A DNA stretch of 64,000 nucleotides from Lachnospiraceae bacterium (GCA_009774175.1 VSNG01000012.1:1-64000); one strand, 5' to 3'; positions 32,970-41,786 are shown, counted from the first letter of the stretch. Translations and numbers: made by a program. The notes: a model not told the origin generated them from the sequence alone.

Positions 32970-34727
32970 ATGCCGAATTTCAAAAAGGAGGGAATTTCCA
33001 TCAGCGCATATACAAAACAGGCTCTGGCCGCTGTCGCAGTCATTGTGGCCATACTGGTTGTCTTTCCCCTTGTCAAATTATATTACGGAAAGCATCTGCT
33101 CTTCTCCAAAGAACCGGGTTATTATGATTCCCCCTTTTATCTCACCATTCTGGGCGGCGCAAAAAACACCGTGCACTATACGCTGGATGGCAGCGAGCCC
33201 ACAACGGCTGATCCTGTCTATGACGGGAAAAATCCCATTTATATAGAAGATGCCACAAGTCGCCCGAATGTGTATTCCTTAAGGACGGATACGTCCACCG
33301 GGTTTTTGACGGATCTGATTGACCAATATGTCCCCTGGGATCCCGCCAGCTATACGGTGCCTGAATATCCTGTTGATAAATGCACCGTTATCCGCGCTTC
33401 CCTGTTCGACGACAACGGAAACTGTCTTGACTCCGTTACAGGCTCCTATTTTGTGGACTTTCAGGAAAAAGAAGAATACCAGAATATTTACACCGTCTCC
33501 CTCGTAACCGCCCCTGAAAACCTTTTTGATCATGATACCGGCATTTACGTTACCGGAAACATATTCGAAGAATTTTCAGAAAATTATCTTGGCAAAGAAG
33601 CTCCTCCCTGGCGTCTCTGGAACGCAAACTATTACAGAAGAGGGCGTAAGTGGGAACGGGCGGCCCATATCACGTTATTCGATAACAGGCGGCGCATCGT
33701 CCTCGACCAAAATTGCGGCATCCGCATCAAAGGCGCTGGAAGCAGCGGGTTACTGCCAAGAAGTATCAGCTGCTACGCCCGAGAGGAATATAACGGCGGC
33801 GACTATTTCGATGCGGATATCTTTCAAACCGATATTTCTTCCCATAAAATTGTGATATTTGGCGGCAGCAATGACAATACCTTCAAGACAAAAGACTGGC
33901 TGATCCATACGCTGACCCAAAAGCTTCCCTTTGCCACCATGGATTTTATTCCCTGCGCACTGTTTCTCGACGGGGAGTATTGGGGCACGTATTATATTTC
34001 CGAGGATTACAACGCCGAATATATCAGCGCCCATTATCAGGTTGCCAAAGACAATATCATCATGGCTAAGCGCGGCCATGCGGCGGATATTTTAGCAGAG
34101 GGAGTGGAGGAAGACCACCAGATCTATGACGAAATGTTTGACTTCCTTTGTAATAATGACATGAAAAATCAGGACTGCTACCGCCGGGCCTGTGAATTAA
34201 TTGATATGGACAGCTATATCGACTACTACGCCACAGAAATTTATATTGCCAATGCTGACTGGCCGCAAAACAATTTTGCCCTTTGGCGGACAAGGGAAAA
34301 CGACGGTTCCCGCTATGGCGATACCAAGTGGCGCTGGATGCTGTTTGACGTAAATTATGGCGGGCCGGGCGTCGACTGTCTGTCTGACAACAATCTTGCG
34401 CGGGTTTTGAATGAAGATCCTGTTTTCGCCTCGCTATACCAAAACGAAGATTTCCGCCGTCAATTTGCCAGACGACTTCTCACTATCGGCAAAGAGGTTT
34501 TTGCGCCCGAAAAATGCAATCAGCTTCTGGATCAGTATGCGCAGATCATGAAGCAGCCCCTTATGGCCAGCAACAAACGCTTTTACATGGATGAAAAGTC
34601 CGACGAATTTGATCAGTATATACTCGATATCAAAACCTTTTTTGAAAAGAGATACGACGTGGTCTGGAATTATCTGGTGCAGAGCATGGGAGAGGAATGG
34701 CTTTCGGATAATGGAATACAGAAATGA
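32970..34727 (+). CDS. cotH: CotH-family protein kinase-like membrane protein
   Basis: A 585-residue protein: N-terminal membrane helix (residues 17-37), a chitobiase-C/Fn3-like domain (VHYTLDGSEPTTADPVYDG), then a CotH domain with IKGAGSSGLLPRSISCYARE, FLDGEYWGTYYISEDYN, YYATEIYIANADWPQNNFALW and the metal-binding Asp in MLFDVNYGGPG. CotH proteins phosphorylate spore-coat proteins in Bacillus. The start is uncertain: ATG at 32970 has no ribosome binding site nearby, while AAGGAGGG sits inside the frame seven bases before an ATC codon at 33000. It overlaps the VTC gene by 17 bases. Confidence 0.85.
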   Translation: MPNFKKEGISISAYTKQALAAVAVIVAILVVFPLVKLYYGKHLLFSKEPGYYDSPFYLTILGGAKNTVHYTLDGSEPTTADPVYDGKNPIYIEDATSRPNVYSLRTDTSTGFLTDLIDQYVPWDPASYTVPEYPVDKCTVIRASLFDDNGNCLDSVTGSYFVDFQEKEEYQNIYTVSLVTAPENLFDHDTGIYVTGNIFEEFSENYLGKEAPPWRLWNANYYRRGRKWERAAHITLFDNRRRIVLDQNCGIRIKGAGSSGLLPRSISCYAREEYNGGDYFDADIFQTDISSHKIVIFGGSNDNTFKTKDWLIHTLTQKLPFATMDFIPCALFLDGEYWGTYYISEDYNAEYISAHYQVAKDNIIMAKRGHAADILAEGVEEDHQIYDEMFDFLCNNDMKNQDCYRRACELIDMDSYIDYYATEIYIANADWPQNNFALWRTRENDGSRYGDTKWRWMLFDVNYGGPGVDCLSDNNLARVLNEDPVFASLYQNEDFRRQFARRLLTIGKEVFAPEKCNQLLDQYAQIMKQPLMASNKRFYMDEKSDEFDQYILDIKTFFEKRYDVVWNYLVQSMGEEWLSDNGIQK

Positions 34728-35400
34728 ACTCAAGTTTGAGCTGTCCGACTGCGATCTGGCACGGATTAAAAACAGGCTGCTCCCGCTGATGCATACCGAT
34801 ATGCACCAGGGTAAGGACGGATATATAATCAGAAGCCTGTACTTTGACGACCTGTATAATACCTGCGCCGCCGAGAAGGAAAACGGCGTCCTTCGCCGGG
34901 AAAAATACCGCATCAGACAGTACGACAATAACCCGAATTATATCCGTCTGGAAAAGAAAACCCGGCATGGCGATATGTCCCGAAAAACAATGCAGCCCAT
35001 AAGTCTGCCGGATTATGACGCTTTGCTGTCCGGCAATGCAGACCGCCTGTGCGCGATTCTTACACGAAACGAGGACGGTTTACTGGGAGAGCTAATTTTC
35101 AAAATATTATATAGAAAGTTCGCTCCCAGGTGTATCGTAGCATATGAGCGCTTCGCTTTTACGGAAAGAACGGGAAATGTGCGCGTTACCTTTGACCGGA
35201 ATATAGCGGGAAGCCGCCAGATAAACAGCCTGTTTGCACCCGACCTGTTTACGGTGCCGCTCATGCCGCCAAACCGTCATATTCTGGAAGTGAAATATGA
35301 CGAACTGCTGCCCCATTATATTTTGCAGGCGCTGGACACCGGCCGCCTGCGCAGACAGTCCTTTTCTAAATACTACATGACAAGAGCCGCAATCGGCTGA
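34711..35400 (+). CDS. VTC-domain protein (polyphosphate polymerase-like)
   Basis: A 229-residue soluble protein with the VTC tunnel-fold signature: RNELKFELS at the start, YIIRSLYFDD, KYRIRQYDNNPNYIRLEKKTR, YERFAFTE...VRVTFDRNI and ILEVKYDELLPHYI. The paired basic and acidic residues that line the yeast Vtc4 tunnel are kept, so it could make or bind inorganic polyphosphate at the cost of ATP. The start at 34711 lies within the end of cotH. It is followed 13 bases later by the DUF4956 membrane protein. Confidence 0.88.
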   Translation: MEYRNELKFELSDCDLARIKNRLLPLMHTDMHQGKDGYIIRSLYFDDLYNTCAAEKENGVLRREKYRIRQYDNNPNYIRLEKKTRHGDMSRKTMQPISLPDYDALLSGNADRLCAILTRNEDGLLGELIFKILYRKFAPRCIVAYERFAFTERTGNVRVTFDRNIAGSRQINSLFAPDLFTVPLMPPNRHILEVKYDELLPHYILQALDTGRLRRQSFSKYYMTRAAIG

Positions 35401-35413
35401 AAGGAACTCCACC

Positions 35414-36088
35414 ATGGGATTTAACGACATCATCAAAAACTCGGTATTAAATACGTTCTCCACAACCGGCTTTTCCACCACCAACGCCATAATATCATTG
35501 GGCGTCTGTTTTCTGATGGCGGTCTACATTTACTTTGTCTACCGCTTTATCAGCCGAACAACCTTTTATGATAAAAGCTTCAGCGTATCCATGGCCATGG
35601 TTTCCGTTGTCGTAACGGGAATTATTCTGGCCATGCAGGCAAACCTGATTATCTCCCTCGGCATGGTCGGGGCATTGTCCATTGTCCGTTTCCGAACCGC
35701 CATTAAAGAACCCATGGATCTATTATTTCTGTTTTGGTCAATCAGTACGGGAATTATCTGCGGGGCGGGTCTTTATGAACTGGCCGCTCTGCTTGCCCTT
35801 GTATGTACCATGGGCATCCTGATCCTGCAAATCATTCCCGTGAAGACCAGCCCCTATCTCGTCATCATCAACGCCCGGGATAAATCCGCGGAAGCCGACA
35901 TTTTGTCCATAATTCGCAGGTATTCGCCGCGCTACAAAATTGATTCCAAAAACATCACCCGATCGGGCATGGATCTGATTGTGGAAATCAGGAGCAAAAA
36001 GGCAAATGCCCTGGTAGACGAACTGTCGGAGCTGGAACCCGTAACCGCCGCCTCCCTGCTCTACCACGACGCGCCGGTCAAAAACTGA
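35414..36088 (+). CDS. DUF4956 membrane protein
   Basis: A 224-residue protein with three or four membrane helices (about residues 22-125) followed by a cytoplasmic domain. The central GMVGALSIVRFRTAIKEPMDLLFLFWSISTGIICG is the family hallmark. DUF4956 proteins are often encoded beside VTC and CotH genes, and may form a membrane channel or anchor for polyphosphate handling, but their job is unproven. Its end is ten bases from the convergent pyrD end. Confidence 0.85.
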   Translation: MGFNDIIKNSVLNTFSTTGFSTTNAIISLGVCFLMAVYIYFVYRFISRTTFYDKSFSVSMAMVSVVVTGIILAMQANLIISLGMVGALSIVRFRTAIKEPMDLLFLFWSISTGIICGAGLYELAALLALVCTMGILILQIIPVKTSPYLVIINARDKSAEADILSIIRRYSPRYKIDSKNITRSGMDLIVEIRSKKANALVDELSELEPVTAASLLYHDAPVKN

Positions 36089-36098
36089 TCGGAACCGT

Positions 36099-37001
36099 CT
36101 ACTCTACGGCCCCGATCAGATCAGTTACATTCTCAATGTCATATTGTTTCATATAGGATTCAATGCCTTCCACAACCTCCACCGTGGCGTAGGGATTGAC
36201 AAAATTCATTGCCCCCACCGCTACGGCAGTGGCGCCTGCAAGCAGAAATTCAACCGCATCCTCCCCGCTGCCAATACCGCCCATACCGATAATGGGAATC
36301 TTCACCGCCTGCGCCGTCTGGTAAACCATGCGAAGGGCTACCGGCTTAACGGCCGGACCGGACATACCGCCTGTCTTATTGGCCAGCACAAATTTTTTCC
36401 TGTGAATGTCTATCTTCATGCCTGTGATGGTGTTGATCATGGAAAGCGCATCGGCTCCCGCCGCCTCCGCCACCTTTGCCATCTCCGTGATATCCGTCAC
36501 ATTGGGGCTCAGTTTCATAATGACCGGCTGCTTCGCCTTCTTTTTTACCTGAGAGGTAATGTCAAAAAGGGAATCCGCCTTCTGACCGAAAGCAATCGCC
36601 CCTTCTTTCACATTGGGGCAGGATACATTGATTTCCAGCATGGAAACCGGCGTATCGGAAAGACGTTCCACCACTTCCAGGTAGTCAGAAACCGTCTTGC
36701 CGCAGACATTGACAATCACTTTCGTATCATACTTTTGTAAAAAGGGAAGATCTCTCTCCATAAAAACGTCAATCCCCGGATTCTGCAAGCCGATGGCGTT
36801 TAACATGCCGCCGTACACCTCCGCCACACGGGGCGTCGGATTGCCCTCCCAGGGCACGTTTGCCACGCCCTTTGTAACAACGGCGCCCAATCTGTTCAGA
36901 TCCACAAAATCGCTGTATTCCATGCCCGAACCAAAAGTGCCTGACGCCGTCATGACAGGATTCTTAAAGGCGACTCCCGCAATTTTTACTTCCGTGTTCA
37001 T
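36099..37001 (-). CDS. pyrD: Dihydroorotate dehydrogenase B, catalytic subunit
   Basis: A 300-residue FMN TIM-barrel enzyme of pyrimidine synthesis. The class 1B pattern is clear: KNPVMTASGTFG near the start, the catalytic Cys in EINVSCPNVKEGA, VIMKLSPNVTDI, NKTGGMSGPAVKP and GMGGIGSGEDAVEFLLAGA. It couples with PyrK, whose gene overlaps it by four bases, to pass electrons to NAD+. Confidence 0.96.
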   Translation of the reverse strand: MNTEVKIAGVAFKNPVMTASGTFGSGMEYSDFVDLNRLGAVVTKGVANVPWEGNPTPRVAEVYGGMLNAIGLQNPGIDVFMERDLPFLQKYDTKVIVNVCGKTVSDYLEVVERLSDTPVSMLEINVSCPNVKEGAIAFGQKADSLFDITSQVKKKAKQPVIMKLSPNVTDITEMAKVAEAAGADALSMINTITGMKIDIHRKKFVLANKTGGMSGPAVKPVALRMVYQTAQAVKIPIIGMGGIGSGEDAVEFLLAGATAVAVGAMNFVNPYATVEVVEGIESYMKQYDIENVTDLIGAVE

Positions 37002-37774
37002 ATGTCCACCTCCCCTGCCTCAAAAACCGGCCCTTCCGTACAGATACGTGCATTATGCACATGAGAATGGGCGTCCTCCTTCGTGGTCTTACATACGCAT
37101 CCCAGGCACGCGCCTACTCCACAGGCCATCCGCTCCTCAAGGGAAATGTAAGCCTCCATGTTGTTTTCCGCCGCATATTTTTTGACGGCGCGCAACATGG
37201 GCATAGGACCGCAGGCCATGATCACATCCGCACGGAGCGCATAGGCTTTTATAATATCCATCACATTGCCCTTTGTCCCCACACTGCCGTCCTCCGTCGC
37301 CACATAGACGTCGCCGAATTTTTCCAGATCCTCTTCCAGAAACAGCTCCTTATTTCGATAGCCAAGCAGAATCTGCTTTTTATCATCCATTGCTTTTGCC
37401 AGCTCTAACATAGGCGGAATGCCGATGCCGCCGCCCATCAGAAAAACCCGTTTCCCTTTCGCCCGATCAACCGGGAACCCGTTTCCCAGCACACCAAGCA
37501 GCTCCAGCGTATCACCCGCCTTACAGGTCGAAAATTCCGCCGTACCCCTTCCCGCTACACGATACACCAGCCGCAGTCTGTTTTTTGTCTTATCCGTCTC
37601 GCAGATGCTGATGGGCCGGGGCAAAAGCATACTCTCCCCATGGGGATATACCGCCACAAACTGCCCCGGATGGGCGTATTTTACAAGCTTCGTTTCCAGC
37701 CAGAGATCAAAAATCTGTTCCCCGATCTGTTTTTGCAATATGACCTTCGCCGTTACTTTTTTCTTCCGCGTCAT
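36998..37774 (-). CDS. pyrK: Dihydroorotate dehydrogenase B, electron-transfer subunit
   Basis: A 258-residue ferredoxin-reductase-like subunit with an FAD-binding barrel (RPISICETD), an NAD-binding domain (VFLMGGGIGIPPMLELAKAM) and a C-terminal [2Fe-2S] site, ERMACGVGACLGCVCKT...ARICTEGPVF. It forms the heterotetramer with PyrD. Confidence 0.96.
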   Translation of the reverse strand: MTRKKKVTAKVILQKQIGEQIFDLWLETKLVKYAHPGQFVAVYPHGESMLLPRPISICETDKTKNRLRLVYRVAGRGTAEFSTCKAGDTLELLGVLGNGFPVDRAKGKRVFLMGGGIGIPPMLELAKAMDDKKQILLGYRNKELFLEEDLEKFGDVYVATEDGSVGTKGNVMDIIKAYALRADVIMACGPMPMLRAVKKYAAENNMEAYISLEERMACGVGACLGCVCKTTKEDAHSHVHNARICTEGPVFEAGEVDI

Positions 37775-37826
37775 GTAGAATTCCTTTCTGTCAGCAGATT
37801 TTCTCAGTTGACACTATTATACTGCC

Positions 37827-38414
37827 TTACGAAAGCTCCCGCAACAAAAACTCCCGAAACGCAATGACCGGCTCAGGATTCGGCGTATGCTCCCCAATGA
37901 TTTTCTCCATCCAGACCATGTTGTACCATCTCCCGAACTTGTAGCCGCATTTGTGAAACTCGCCGATCATGGAATACCCCTGACGCGTATGAAACCGAAC
38001 GCTGTCTTTTGTCAGATATTCATCTTCCGTTTCCGGGTATCCGATACAGGCATTCAGATTCAGGATATGCTGGGCGCGGGAAATCTCTTCCAGCGCGGCA
38101 TAGAGTCTGCTGCCGATCCCGCATCCCTTTCTGTCCTCTCTGACGTAAACGGAAACCTCGGCCGCCCGGTTATAGGCGGCTCTCTCATGAAAGGCGCCGG
38201 TATAGGCATAACCCAGAAGCTCCCCGTTTCCCTCCGCCACAAGATAGGGATATTTTTGCAGCGTATTTTCCATTCTCTTCCTGAACTCCTCCAGTGCGGG
38301 AACTTCATATTCAAACGTAACCGCCGTCTTTACCACGTATGGCGCGTATATTGCAAGAATTTCCGGCGCATCGTCCAAAGAGGCGGTTCTGATTGTAATT
38401 TCATTGGGAAGCAT
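37827..38414 (-). CDS. GNAT acetyltransferase (phosphinothricin-acetyltransferase-like)
   Basis: A 195-residue acetyltransferase. The motif A acetyl-CoA site is EVSVYVREDRKGCGIGSRLYAAL, and the start IRTASLDDAPEILAIYAPYV with TFEYEVP matches the Pat/YncA-like branch that acetylates small amines or amino-acid analogues. The last 40 residues extend beyond the usual fold. Its leader is long and structured (see 38415-38701). Confidence 0.88.
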   Translation of the reverse strand: MLPNEITIRTASLDDAPEILAIYAPYVVKTAVTFEYEVPALEEFRKRMENTLQKYPYLVAEGNGELLGYAYTGAFHERAAYNRAAEVSVYVREDRKGCGIGSRLYAALEEISRAQHILNLNACIGYPETEDEYLTKDSVRFHTRQGYSMIGEFHKCGYKFGRWYNMVWMEKIIGEHTPNPEPVIAFREFLLRELS

Positions 38415-38423
38415 TTTAAATTT

Positions 38424-38561
38424 TCACCTTTCCTTTTCGGGAAACTGTGCTATCGCCAGACAGATTTCCGTAGCTTTATTACCAGCAGCTTTCTGCCCAC
38501 TCGCCTTAACCTGTATCAATTCATCTACACGTTCTGTAAATGTATAGTTTCCTCCCCGCAG
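38424..38561 (-). pseudogene. AT-rich protein-like frame without start codon (gene relic)
   Basis: A 45-residue open stretch between two stops reads FTERVDELIQVKASGQKAAG and on to a TGA ten bases before the GNAT start. It has protein-like composition and A/T-ending codons (GTT, GCT, GGT, AAT) unlike its neighbours, and GGGGAGG lies at its upstream end, but no ATG, GTG or usable TTG is in place. It may be a fragment of a transferred gene or a leader region without translation. Confidence 0.35.
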
Positions 38562-38609
38562 TTATTCCGTTATAAGCAAGGAGTTTCGCGGAGAAAGCCC
38601 CGCATGAAG

Positions 38610-38701
38610 ACGGATTTCAGACGAAATCCGTTAAGACACTTTAAGAATCTTAGATTTTCTTTGCTTGTTCCAATTCTAGCACATTCTTTTTTTCATTACA
38701 A
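38610..38701 (-). promoter_or_regulatory. Promoter and structured leader before the GNAT gene
   Basis: Minus strand TTGTAA (38701-38696), 17-base spacer, TAGAAT (38678-38673) with an upstream TG (extended -10). The transcript would have about 250 untranslated bases before the GNAT ATG, including a perfect 9-bp hairpin ACGGATTTC-GTCT-GAAATCCGT (38631-38610) and a weaker GCGG/CCGC hairpin next to it. Confidence 0.5.
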
Positions 38702-38754
38702 GATAAACCTTCCACCGTTTAAACCAAGTTCTCCCCACTAATTTTTAAAAAGGC

Positions 38755-38790
38755 TTGACATTAGTTCTATATAGTACTATTCTATATAAT
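38755..38790 (+). promoter_or_regulatory. marR promoter with palindromic operator
   Basis: TTGACA (38755-38760) is followed by a 16-base near-palindrome AGTTCTATATAGTACT (38763-38778, 14 of 16 positions symmetric), then TATTCT at a 17-base spacing and a TATAAT at 24. The operator fills the space between the boxes, as in autoregulated marR genes. Confidence 0.65.
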
Positions 38791-38809
38791 ATCAACAGGA
38801 GAAGTAATT

Positions 38810-39274
38810 ATGATAAGAAAAACAGACGGCGGGATTTTGATTACCAGAATCAAACAGCTGCAGGGACGCATCTTTGAAAAACTTCTGACCGCCCACGGCA
38901 TCAGTGAATTTAACGGCGCACAGGGAAGAATTTTATTTGTTCTGTGGGAACAGGACGGCATTTTGATCAGCGAGCTGGCCCGAAAAACAGGCCTTGCCAA
39001 AACCACCCTGACAAGTATGCTGGACCGCATGGAACAACGGGAGCTGATTGAGCGCGTCTATTCTCCCTCAGACCGCAGAAGTGTGAAAATACGGCTGACC
39101 AAACGGGCGGCAGGATTACAGGCGCATTATGAGCAGGTCTCCGAAGAAATGAATCAGATTTTTTACAAAGGATTTAGCAATGAGGAAATACGCTCTCTGG
39201 AAAAGGGCCTTGGGAAGGTGCTTGCAAATCTTACAGAAAAGGAGGATCACACGTATGGAAATCAGCATGATTAA
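38810..39274 (+). CDS. MarR-family transcriptional regulator
   Basis: A 154-residue winged-helix regulator: ITRIKQLQGRIFEKLL dimer helix, FNGAQGRILFVLWEQDGILISELARKTGLAKTTLTSMLDRMEQRELIERV recognition region and the wing SPSDRRSVKIRLT. AGGAG precedes the ATG. It overlaps the flavin-protein gene by 20 bases, so the two are co-expressed and probably respond to the same small molecule or redox signal. Confidence 0.92.
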   Translation: MIRKTDGGILITRIKQLQGRIFEKLLTAHGISEFNGAQGRILFVLWEQDGILISELARKTGLAKTTLTSMLDRMEQRELIERVYSPSDRRSVKIRLTKRAAGLQAHYEQVSEEMNQIFYKGFSNEEIRSLEKGLGKVLANLTEKEDHTYGNQHD

Positions 39275-39689
39275 ATCAGGAATACGCAAGCTTCGCGAAA
39301 ACGCGCAGGTAGCCTATATTGGCTCGGTAAACGAAGAAGGCTTTCCGCAGATCAAGGGAATGCTCGTCCTGGAACATGAAAGTATGCAAACCCACTATTT
39401 TTCCACCAACACCAGCTCCAAAAGGGTAGCGCAGTTCTTAAAAAATCCCCGGGCTTCCGTATACTATGTGGACGATACCAAAGATCAGTATCGGGGCGCG
39501 CTCTTTACGGGAACCATGGAGGTCTGCACCGATCACGAAACCAGGGCTTTTCTCTGGCGGGACGGGTTTGAACTGTATTATCCGAAAGGTGTTGATGATG
39601 CGGATTACTGTGTATACAAATTTACTGCCCAGACCGTCAATTACTATTATGGACTGAGCAATGTAACCCTTTCGGCGGCCGAGCTGTAG
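39255..39689 (+). CDS. Pyridoxamine 5'-phosphate oxidase-like flavin protein
   Basis: A 144-residue split-barrel FMN protein: AQVAYIGSVNEEGFPQIKGML, HYFSTNTSSKRVAQFLKNPRASVYYVDD, GTMEVCTDHETRAFLW and a final VNYYYGLSNVT strand. Members bind FMN or F420-like cofactors and often have general reductase roles. The start at 39255 has GGAGG nine bases upstream and lies in the end of marR. Confidence 0.88.
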   Translation: MEISMIKSGIRKLRENAQVAYIGSVNEEGFPQIKGMLVLEHESMQTHYFSTNTSSKRVAQFLKNPRASVYYVDDTKDQYRGALFTGTMEVCTDHETRAFLWRDGFELYYPKGVDDADYCVYKFTAQTVNYYYGLSNVTLSAAEL

Positions 39690-39733
39690 GCTCGGCCTTC
39701 CGGCCCTTCTCAATTCCTCATGGCGCCGCATTT

Positions 39734-41074
39734 CTATTGCAGGGCGGCATCCTTCAGACTCTGGTACACAATCTTCCCGGCGCAAATGGTATAACAGACC
39801 ACCCCCGGCAGACGCTCCCCCACAAAAGGCGAATTTGCCGACTTGGAGGCAAAGCCCTCTACCGTCCACTCCTTCTTCGGATCAAACACGGTCATGTCGG
39901 CCGGGCCGCCCTCTTTCAGGTATCCGGCGTCAAGATGATACAGCCTGGCAGGCGCAAGACTCATTTTCTCAACCAGTTCCATCATGGAGAGATACCCCTT
40001 GTCCACCAGTTCCCGAATCCCCAGAGAAAGAGCCGTTTCCAGTCCGATAATGCCGCTTGGCGCTTCCGTCAGCGGTTTTGCCTTTTCCTCCCCACTGTGG
40101 GGCGCATGATCCGTGGCGATCATATCAATAGTGCCATCCCGCAGTCCTTCTATTATAGCCATCCGATCCGCCTCCTCTCTGAGGGGCGGGTTCATTTTTG
40201 CAAGCGTTCCATGCCGGATTACGGCTTCCTCCGTCAAGGTAAAATGATGGGGCGCCGCCTCCGCATAAATATGGCCGCTTTTCTTTTTCGCCTGCCGCAC
40301 CAGCTCCACGGCCTCCTTCGTGCTGATATGCTGAATGGATAAATCCGCTTCCTCTTCCAGCGCAATCCGCAAATCCCGCTCCACCATGGATATTTCCGCC
40401 TCCCTGGGTGAACCGCCTATACCATAATGAGCCGCAGCTCTGCCAGCATTGACCCCATTGTTTGTAATAAGGGCCGGATTTTCCTCATGAAGACTGACAG
40501 GCTTCCCGCACTTTGCCGCCCGCCGCAGCGCCTCCCGAAGAAGCTCTTCATCCAGAAGCGGAATGCCGTCGTCCGTAAAGCCTGCCGCTCCCTGCCTGCT
40601 TAAGCCTTCCATATCCGTCAGTTCTTTTCCCTGTAAGCCCTTCGTCACAGTGGCGCAGGAATGCACATGAATCCCCGTCTCCTTTCCCTTTTGCAGTACA
40701 TAGGCAAGGATCTCCATCTGATCCACTGCCGGTTTTGTATTGGCCATCAACACCACCGAAGTAAAGCCGCCCCGGGCAGCGCTGCGGGATCCCGTGCAGA
40801 TATCCTCCTTGTGGGTAAAACCGGGATCGCGGAAATGGACGTGAACGTCAACCAAGCCGGGAACCACAAACTGACCATTTAAGTCAATCGCTTTCGGAAG
40901 GCTGCTCGGACGCCCTTTCTCCACAGATGCGCCCTGCGGCAGAATCTTCACAATCCTGCCGCCTGACACATCAATTAAAATATCCCGATATCCCTCCGTC
41001 CCTGACGCCGGATCCAGCAAATATCCGTTTTTTAATAAAAGCATGGCTTTATCCCCTGTTTGCAGATTACCCAT
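39734..41074 (-). CDS. pyrC: Dihydroorotase
   Basis: A 446-residue amidohydrolase of pyrimidine synthesis (class I type). Metal ligands are in VDVHVHFRDPGFTHKED, SLHEEN, QHIST and MIATDHAPHS; the family's GIIGLETALSL follows. An ATG at 41044 (MLLLKNGYLLDPASG) could be the true start, but GAGGG seven bases before 41074 supports the longer form. It is separated from pyrD-pyrK by the GNAT and marR genes. Confidence 0.95.
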   Translation of the reverse strand: MGNLQTGDKAMLLLKNGYLLDPASGTEGYRDILIDVSGGRIVKILPQGASVEKGRPSSLPKAIDLNGQFVVPGLVDVHVHFRDPGFTHKEDICTGSRSAARGGFTSVVLMANTKPAVDQMEILAYVLQKGKETGIHVHSCATVTKGLQGKELTDMEGLSRQGAAGFTDDGIPLLDEELLREALRRAAKCGKPVSLHEENPALITNNGVNAGRAAAHYGIGGSPREAEISMVERDLRIALEEEADLSIQHISTKEAVELVRQAKKKSGHIYAEAAPHHFTLTEEAVIRHGTLAKMNPPLREEADRMAIIEGLRDGTIDMIATDHAPHSGEEKAKPLTEAPSGIIGLETALSLGIRELVDKGYLSMMELVEKMSLAPARLYHLDAGYLKEGGPADMTVFDPKKEWTVEGFASKSANSPFVGERLPGVVCYTICAGKIVYQSLKDAALQ

Positions 41075-41128
41075 GTGAAGCCCTCTTTCCTTTCGTCATA
41101 AAAGCATATCAGCTAATGCCGTATTCAA

Positions 41129-41157
41129 ATTATAATGGATTGGCTTCCATGGGTCAA
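41129..41157 (-). promoter_or_regulatory. pyrC promoter
   Basis: Minus strand TTGACC (41157-41152), 17-base spacer, TATAAT (41134-41129): five of six and six of six bases of the consensus. About 50 bases of leader precede pyrC; no PyrR-type attenuator hairpin was recognised there. Confidence 0.75.
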
Positions 41158-41160
41158 CCG

Positions 41161-41197
41161 AAACCCGGGCAGCCAAAGAAGCGTTTTCTGCCCGGTT
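41161..41197 (-). terminator. Hairpin after the PrcB-type lipoprotein gene
   Basis: Minus strand AACCGGGCAG and CTGCCCGGGTTT pair over about ten bases around a 15-base loop; the T-run is short (GTTTCGG), so termination may be moderate. Confidence 0.5.
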
Positions 41198-41208
41198 CTC
41201 ATCCTTCT

Positions 41209-41637
41209 TTACTCAAACACCACCGGCTTTTGTGAAAACTCCGTCTTTACCACCACATAAGGATAGCTCTCCACGGGTTTGCTCTTCTCCTCGGGAGAGG
41301 GGCCGATCAGGTTTGTGTCTATGTAGACGGCGTTTGCGGTTTCATACAGATCGTTGACCGCAATGCTGTAACCTCCCGTCTGCTGCGCGCCGTATCCCAC
41401 GCAGATATAGAGAAAACCCTGATCCTCAAAGGTCAGCTTAAAGGCATTTTCTTTCCGCTCCTCAATTTTTTCAAGCAGCTCCTCCGGTATATTATCCTCC
41501 GCTATCACCGTGTATTCCAAATCCTTGATTTTTTCCATGGGGTCCTGTTTTTGCCCGCAGGCATACACCGCAAAACAAAGCAGGCAAATCAGACATACGC
41601 TTAAAAATCTCCTCTGCCATTCACATAATCCGCTCAT
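41209..41637 (-). CDS. Lipoprotein with PrcB-like C-terminal domain
   Basis: A 142-residue lipoprotein with lipobox FAVYACG. The C-terminal part has the PrcB_C pattern: FLYICVGYGAQQTGGYSIAVNDLYETANAVYIDTNLIGPSP, then a final V-V-V-K-T strand. In Treponema PrcB binds a surface protease; in Clostridia the role is unknown. The start at 41637 is chosen because it directly precedes the signal peptide. Confidence 0.72.
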   Translation of the reverse strand: MSGLCEWQRRFLSVCLICLLCFAVYACGQKQDPMEKIKDLEYTVIAEDNIPEELLEKIEERKENAFKLTFEDQGFLYICVGYGAQQTGGYSIAVNDLYETANAVYIDTNLIGPSPEEKSKPVESYPYVVVKTEFSQKPVVFE

Positions 41638-41686
41638 GGATTCCTCCACCTGTTACTCTTACTATCTAATTTATTATGGGAAGGCA

Positions 41687-41716
41687 TTGTCTATTCCTGT
41701 TGATTGATGATATAAT
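41687..41716 (+). promoter_or_regulatory. plsC promoter
   Basis: TTGTCT (41687-41692), 18-base spacer, TATAAT (41711-41716), 70 bases before the plsC start. Confidence 0.65.
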
Positions 41717-41786
41717 AACCGCAAAAGAAAAGCAAACGGCACAAAACGCGCAGGCGAAGCCGCACGCAAATTGAAAGGATATCCCC

